64,000 nucleotides of DNA, from contig NW_027192203.1 in assembly GCF_041956535.1 (NCBI RefSeq), forward strand, positions 186,001 through 250,000. Direction: 5' to 3'. Below are positions 61,411 to 64,000 of this stretch, piece by piece. Below the pieces are notes generated by a model. That model searched no databases, was not told the origin of the DNA, and saw nothing but the letters and a program-made list of their open reading frames with translations. The translations under genes and the position numbers were made by a program. This stretch comes from Calcarisporiella thermophila CBS 279.70 (taxonomy: Eukaryota; Calcarisporiellomycota). How positions within the stretch are numbered: the stretch's first letter is position 1; each line of letters begins with the position of its first letter.

Positions 61411-62854
61411 ATGGGCAATAAATCAGCAATTAGGATGATGGCCAGAAGTCCTAGAAGACACTTGCTCCTATCTGGTGGTGTTCTTTGTTTCTTTACCTAT
61501 ATTTTCCTCTTTTCTCCAAATGTCCCATCCCCTTCTTATTCCCTGCGGCCTTCAACCTCGTTGAAACCGCTTGATCCTCTTCCCCCCGTCGACCCCTGGA
61601 CCGCTTGGCCCCCTAACTTGTCGTATGCCATCTGCCGCCCAAAAATATATGTCTATGATCTTCCTGAGGAGCTCAAGTTATCAGATGAAGCTCGAAATCA
61701 TCCTTGCTTCGGTTCTAACTACAAGAGTGAGATTTTATTATGGGAGAAACTCACTGAAAAAGGCGGGAAATTCAACGAGCTCTATGTAACTAATAATCCT
61801 GAAGAGGCTGATTTCTTTTACATTCCATTCATGGGTGCATGCTGGCTTACAGCAAACTGCTGGCAACTCAATGGCTGGGATTTTTCAGGCCGCTGCGATG
61901 TCGATAATAAATATGTCACCCCACTCTTTCGGCATATTATTGAGCATTACCCCTATTGGAATAGATCCGGAGGTGCGGATCATATAATGGTGCATCCTAT
62001 GGATCATACGTTCAACTATTATGATGCAAAAGAGATCTTTCAGCCGGCTATTTTCCTTACAACCGTGGGTGACAAACGAGGTGACCAGCTAAATAGCAAC
62101 CGCTTTACCAATAATATCGTCATCCCTTCCGCTACGGGCCTACTGCATCGCGCCCTGGTTGATCCACGTAGATATCTGGACAAATATGGAAATCCTCTGG
62201 CCAAGAAACATCGCGATATTTTTGCTCTTTTCAGAGGTATGAAAGTGCTACTCTTATTTGACAACCTTATAAGCCTTTCCAATATAACTAATGGAAATCT
62301 GGCCTTAGGATGTTGTAGCACGACAAAGCCAACAGATCCATACAGCATGGGAGTACGCTCGCTTTTATTTAATGGATTAAATCAAATACCCGGATGGGAT
62401 GTCTCTGAATCAAGTGAAGACGAAGAATATATTGATTTGCTCTCAAGATCACGATATGGTATAACGCCTGCTGGTTGGACATTAGATACCACTCGACTCT
62501 GGTATGGATGATTGTTTGAATAATCTATTATATTTTACTGATTATTGGTAATTCGTGCATAATAGGGAATATCTCGCATTTGGAGTTGTGCCTGTTATTA
62601 TTGCCGACGGTATTATTGAGCCTTTCGAAAACGATGTTGACTGGCATAGTTTCAGTGTCTATGTGCGTAGAGAAGACGCCCACCTCTTAGATGATATTCT
62701 CCGAGCGATTCCCGAGGAAGAATATCAGCGTAAACGCAAGCGAGTCTGGGAAGAGGGGGCAAGGGTAGGATTGGAGCGTGATGCATGGCACTTTATTGCA
62801 CGCGAGCTATGTCGTATAAAAAGAATTGATAGAAGGGAGATAATCCAACCATAA
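61411..62854 (+). CDS. Exostosin-domain glycosyltransferase (GT47)
   Basis: Exons 61411-62236, 62309-62501 and 62566-62854 give 435 residues. A signal anchor (LLLSGGVLCFFTYIFLFS) near residue 20 indicates a Golgi type II enzyme. The exostosin domain reads KIYVYDLPEELKL, EEADFFYIPFMGACWL, HIMVHPMDHTFNYYDA, NNIVIPSATGLLHRALV and KKHRDIFALFRGC. Near the C-terminus come LLSRSRYGITPAGWTLDT and FGVVPVIIADGIIEPFENDV, the donor-binding region of GT47. The 72-nt intron 62237-62308 is in frame. The layout resembles plant-type GT47 enzymes (single exostosin domain, no GT64), so the product could be a wall or glycoprotein sugar. The exact linkage cannot be told. Confidence 0.9.
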
Positions 62855-64000
62855 TTTATATATACATCTACTCTAATAACCACCACAATGACGAACATTT
62901 ATTATTTATTCTTATTTATCTATCAAATCGAGTGATGCTTCGATACCCTTTAATAATAATGTGATTTCTACGTTGAACAACTAAGCTGAAGTTTTAAAAA
63001 ATGGGCTCTAATGGAGTTTTCTTCTCTTTTGGAAGTCTGGTAGTTCACAAGAAATCAGAGTAAAATTTTTGAATTTGTGCGAAATATTCTCGACTGTTTT
63101 GCAGACACAATTGATTAAAACACGCTAAAGATTCTGACTGTTTTTATATCTGCTGGCACACTAGCACCTAGAGACAATTGAAATGCAAGTCTTCGGAATT
63201 CTTGGTATTATTATTTGCTGAATGAGTATATGATTTGCTTTTCAATAAAATACTCTAGCTTAAATATCGGCGTAAAAGTTGGATCAGTTTGAGGAAGCTT
63301 ATTCAATGTTGAGCCGAGATGATATTTCCAAAAATCAATAAGAGAATTCTGGAGATGAGGAGCCCAAGCTAGTCAACATTGAATAAGATTACCACTATTC
63401 GAAAATATCAAATATGAACCTTTTTTATTTTTAGATAAAAAAAGCCCAAATTTTGGTTGAGGCTCTGATAAGCGTTAGTTCAATGATAATTGAAAAACCA
63501 TATATAGAGGGAAACGCTTGGTGGCAGTAAGATATTATGGATACTGTTTCCAGTTAAACTTTTGTATTTGAATCGTACGTGTCTCCGATGCAAAAGAAGA
63601 AAGAAGAAAGAGGCTCAAAGCAATCAGACAGTGTGAATACAAGTTGCAATCCACATGGTTGTTATATCTCGAATGCGAAAATAAAAGTCATCATTTGCTT
63701 ATCTAGCCATCCTTCTGTTTCTCTCCCCTTACATCGGTTTATACTCAAAAATATAAGGGAGCTACTAAGAGACAGCGGAGAACGTGTCTTTATTTATGGA
63801 TAGTCCCACACACCTTACAGCATGAGGTAGGCAAAAAGGTCAAGCATACTCAGTATTTATGCAACCAAGGCAGAGGCGGTGGAGGATTCGCTATGGAGTT
63901 GAAAAAGGGAAGGGGTTAGTTTTCAACCAAGACGACGACTATCGAGCCACTAGGCAGAGATCACTCTGACCCTGTATACTCTTATAGTGCCCAGAGATAG
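62855..64000. other. AT-rich 3' flank with a long inverted repeat
   Basis: About 1.15 kb after the exostosin gene. Contains a perfect 15-bp inverted repeat (listed separately). A frame at 63579-63803 and a short one from about 63858 have no motifs and are not called. Confidence 0.45.
63298..63387. repeat. Perfect 15-bp inverted repeat, 60-base spacer
   Basis: CTTATTCAATGTTGA at 63298-63312 and its exact complement at 63373-63387. The arms are too short for a known transposon end, and no target-site duplication was seen. Could form a stem-loop in RNA or be a footprint of a small non-autonomous element. Confidence 0.7.

Overview
The window is nuclear DNA of a eukaryote, most likely an early-diverging (zoosporic, chytrid- or blastoclad-like) fungus. 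Genes are interrupted by many short GT-AG introns, mostly 50-90 nt. The gene set includes fungal proteins such as a Bem1 scaffold (SH3-SH3-PX-PB1), a Kin4-type kinase, an Fkh/FOXK-type FHA-forkhead factor and an Nrc2/Fpk-type AGC kinase. It also keeps things usually missing from Dikarya: Integrator subunit INTS9, a CCDC47-type ER protein, a PUF60-type splicing factor, a C1GalT/Fringe-like GT31 enzyme and an exostosin (GT47). The taxon is inferred from gene content only. No transposon, CRISPR array, tRNA or rRNA gene was recognised. One assembly gap of N lies at 40262-40923.

Layout. 1-4.2 kb: 5'-truncated PDCD2/Tsr4, then a TBC Rab-GAP on the minus strand. 4.7-8 kb: Kin4-like kinase with a KA1 tail (minus). 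8.7-9.6 kb: two weak orphan ORFs. 9.7-11.7 kb: mitochondrial iron-sulfur L-serine dehydratase (plus). 12.1-18.2 kb: a TAF2 of about 1,680 residues with two bromodomains fused to its C-terminus (minus). 18.6-23.4 kb: INTS9, then Ada3 (plus). 23.6-28.8 kb: full-length ABCC/MRP transporter (minus). 29.2-30.7 kb: CCDC47 homologue. 31.2-35.7 kb: PKA catalytic subunit, then an AGC kinase. 36.6-39.7 kb: maleylacetoacetate isomerase, eS26 and eS10. 41-42.6 kb: FHA-forkhead factor. 43.1-47.1 kb: aldo-keto reductase and PUF60. 47.2-50.4 kb: histone H3 and threonine dehydratase. 50.7-52.2 kb: two small minus-strand genes, an unidentified helical protein and a possible ATP synthase subunit k with an internal TGA. 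52.4-54.3 kb: Bem1. 55.9-62.9 kb: a gene-poor, AT-rich stretch with a TMEM198-like membrane protein, a mucin-like surface protein, a GT31 and a GT47 glycosyltransferase.

Themes. TAF2 (TFIID), INTS9 (Integrator) and Ada3 (SAGA/ADA) sit side by side, and TAF2 and INTS9 share a divergent promoter. Several promoter regions carry a CRE/ATF-like TGACGT(C/A)A core. Exon coordinates were worked out by hand from splice sites and codon phase. Nearly all junctions close in frame; the first exon of TAF2 and the exon 2/3 junction of the ABCC gene do not, and are marked as unresolved.

The most unusual items are the TAF2-tandem bromodomain fusion, the in-frame TGA in the subunit-k-like gene, and a perfect 12-bp hairpin lying over the stop codon of the unidentified helical gene.
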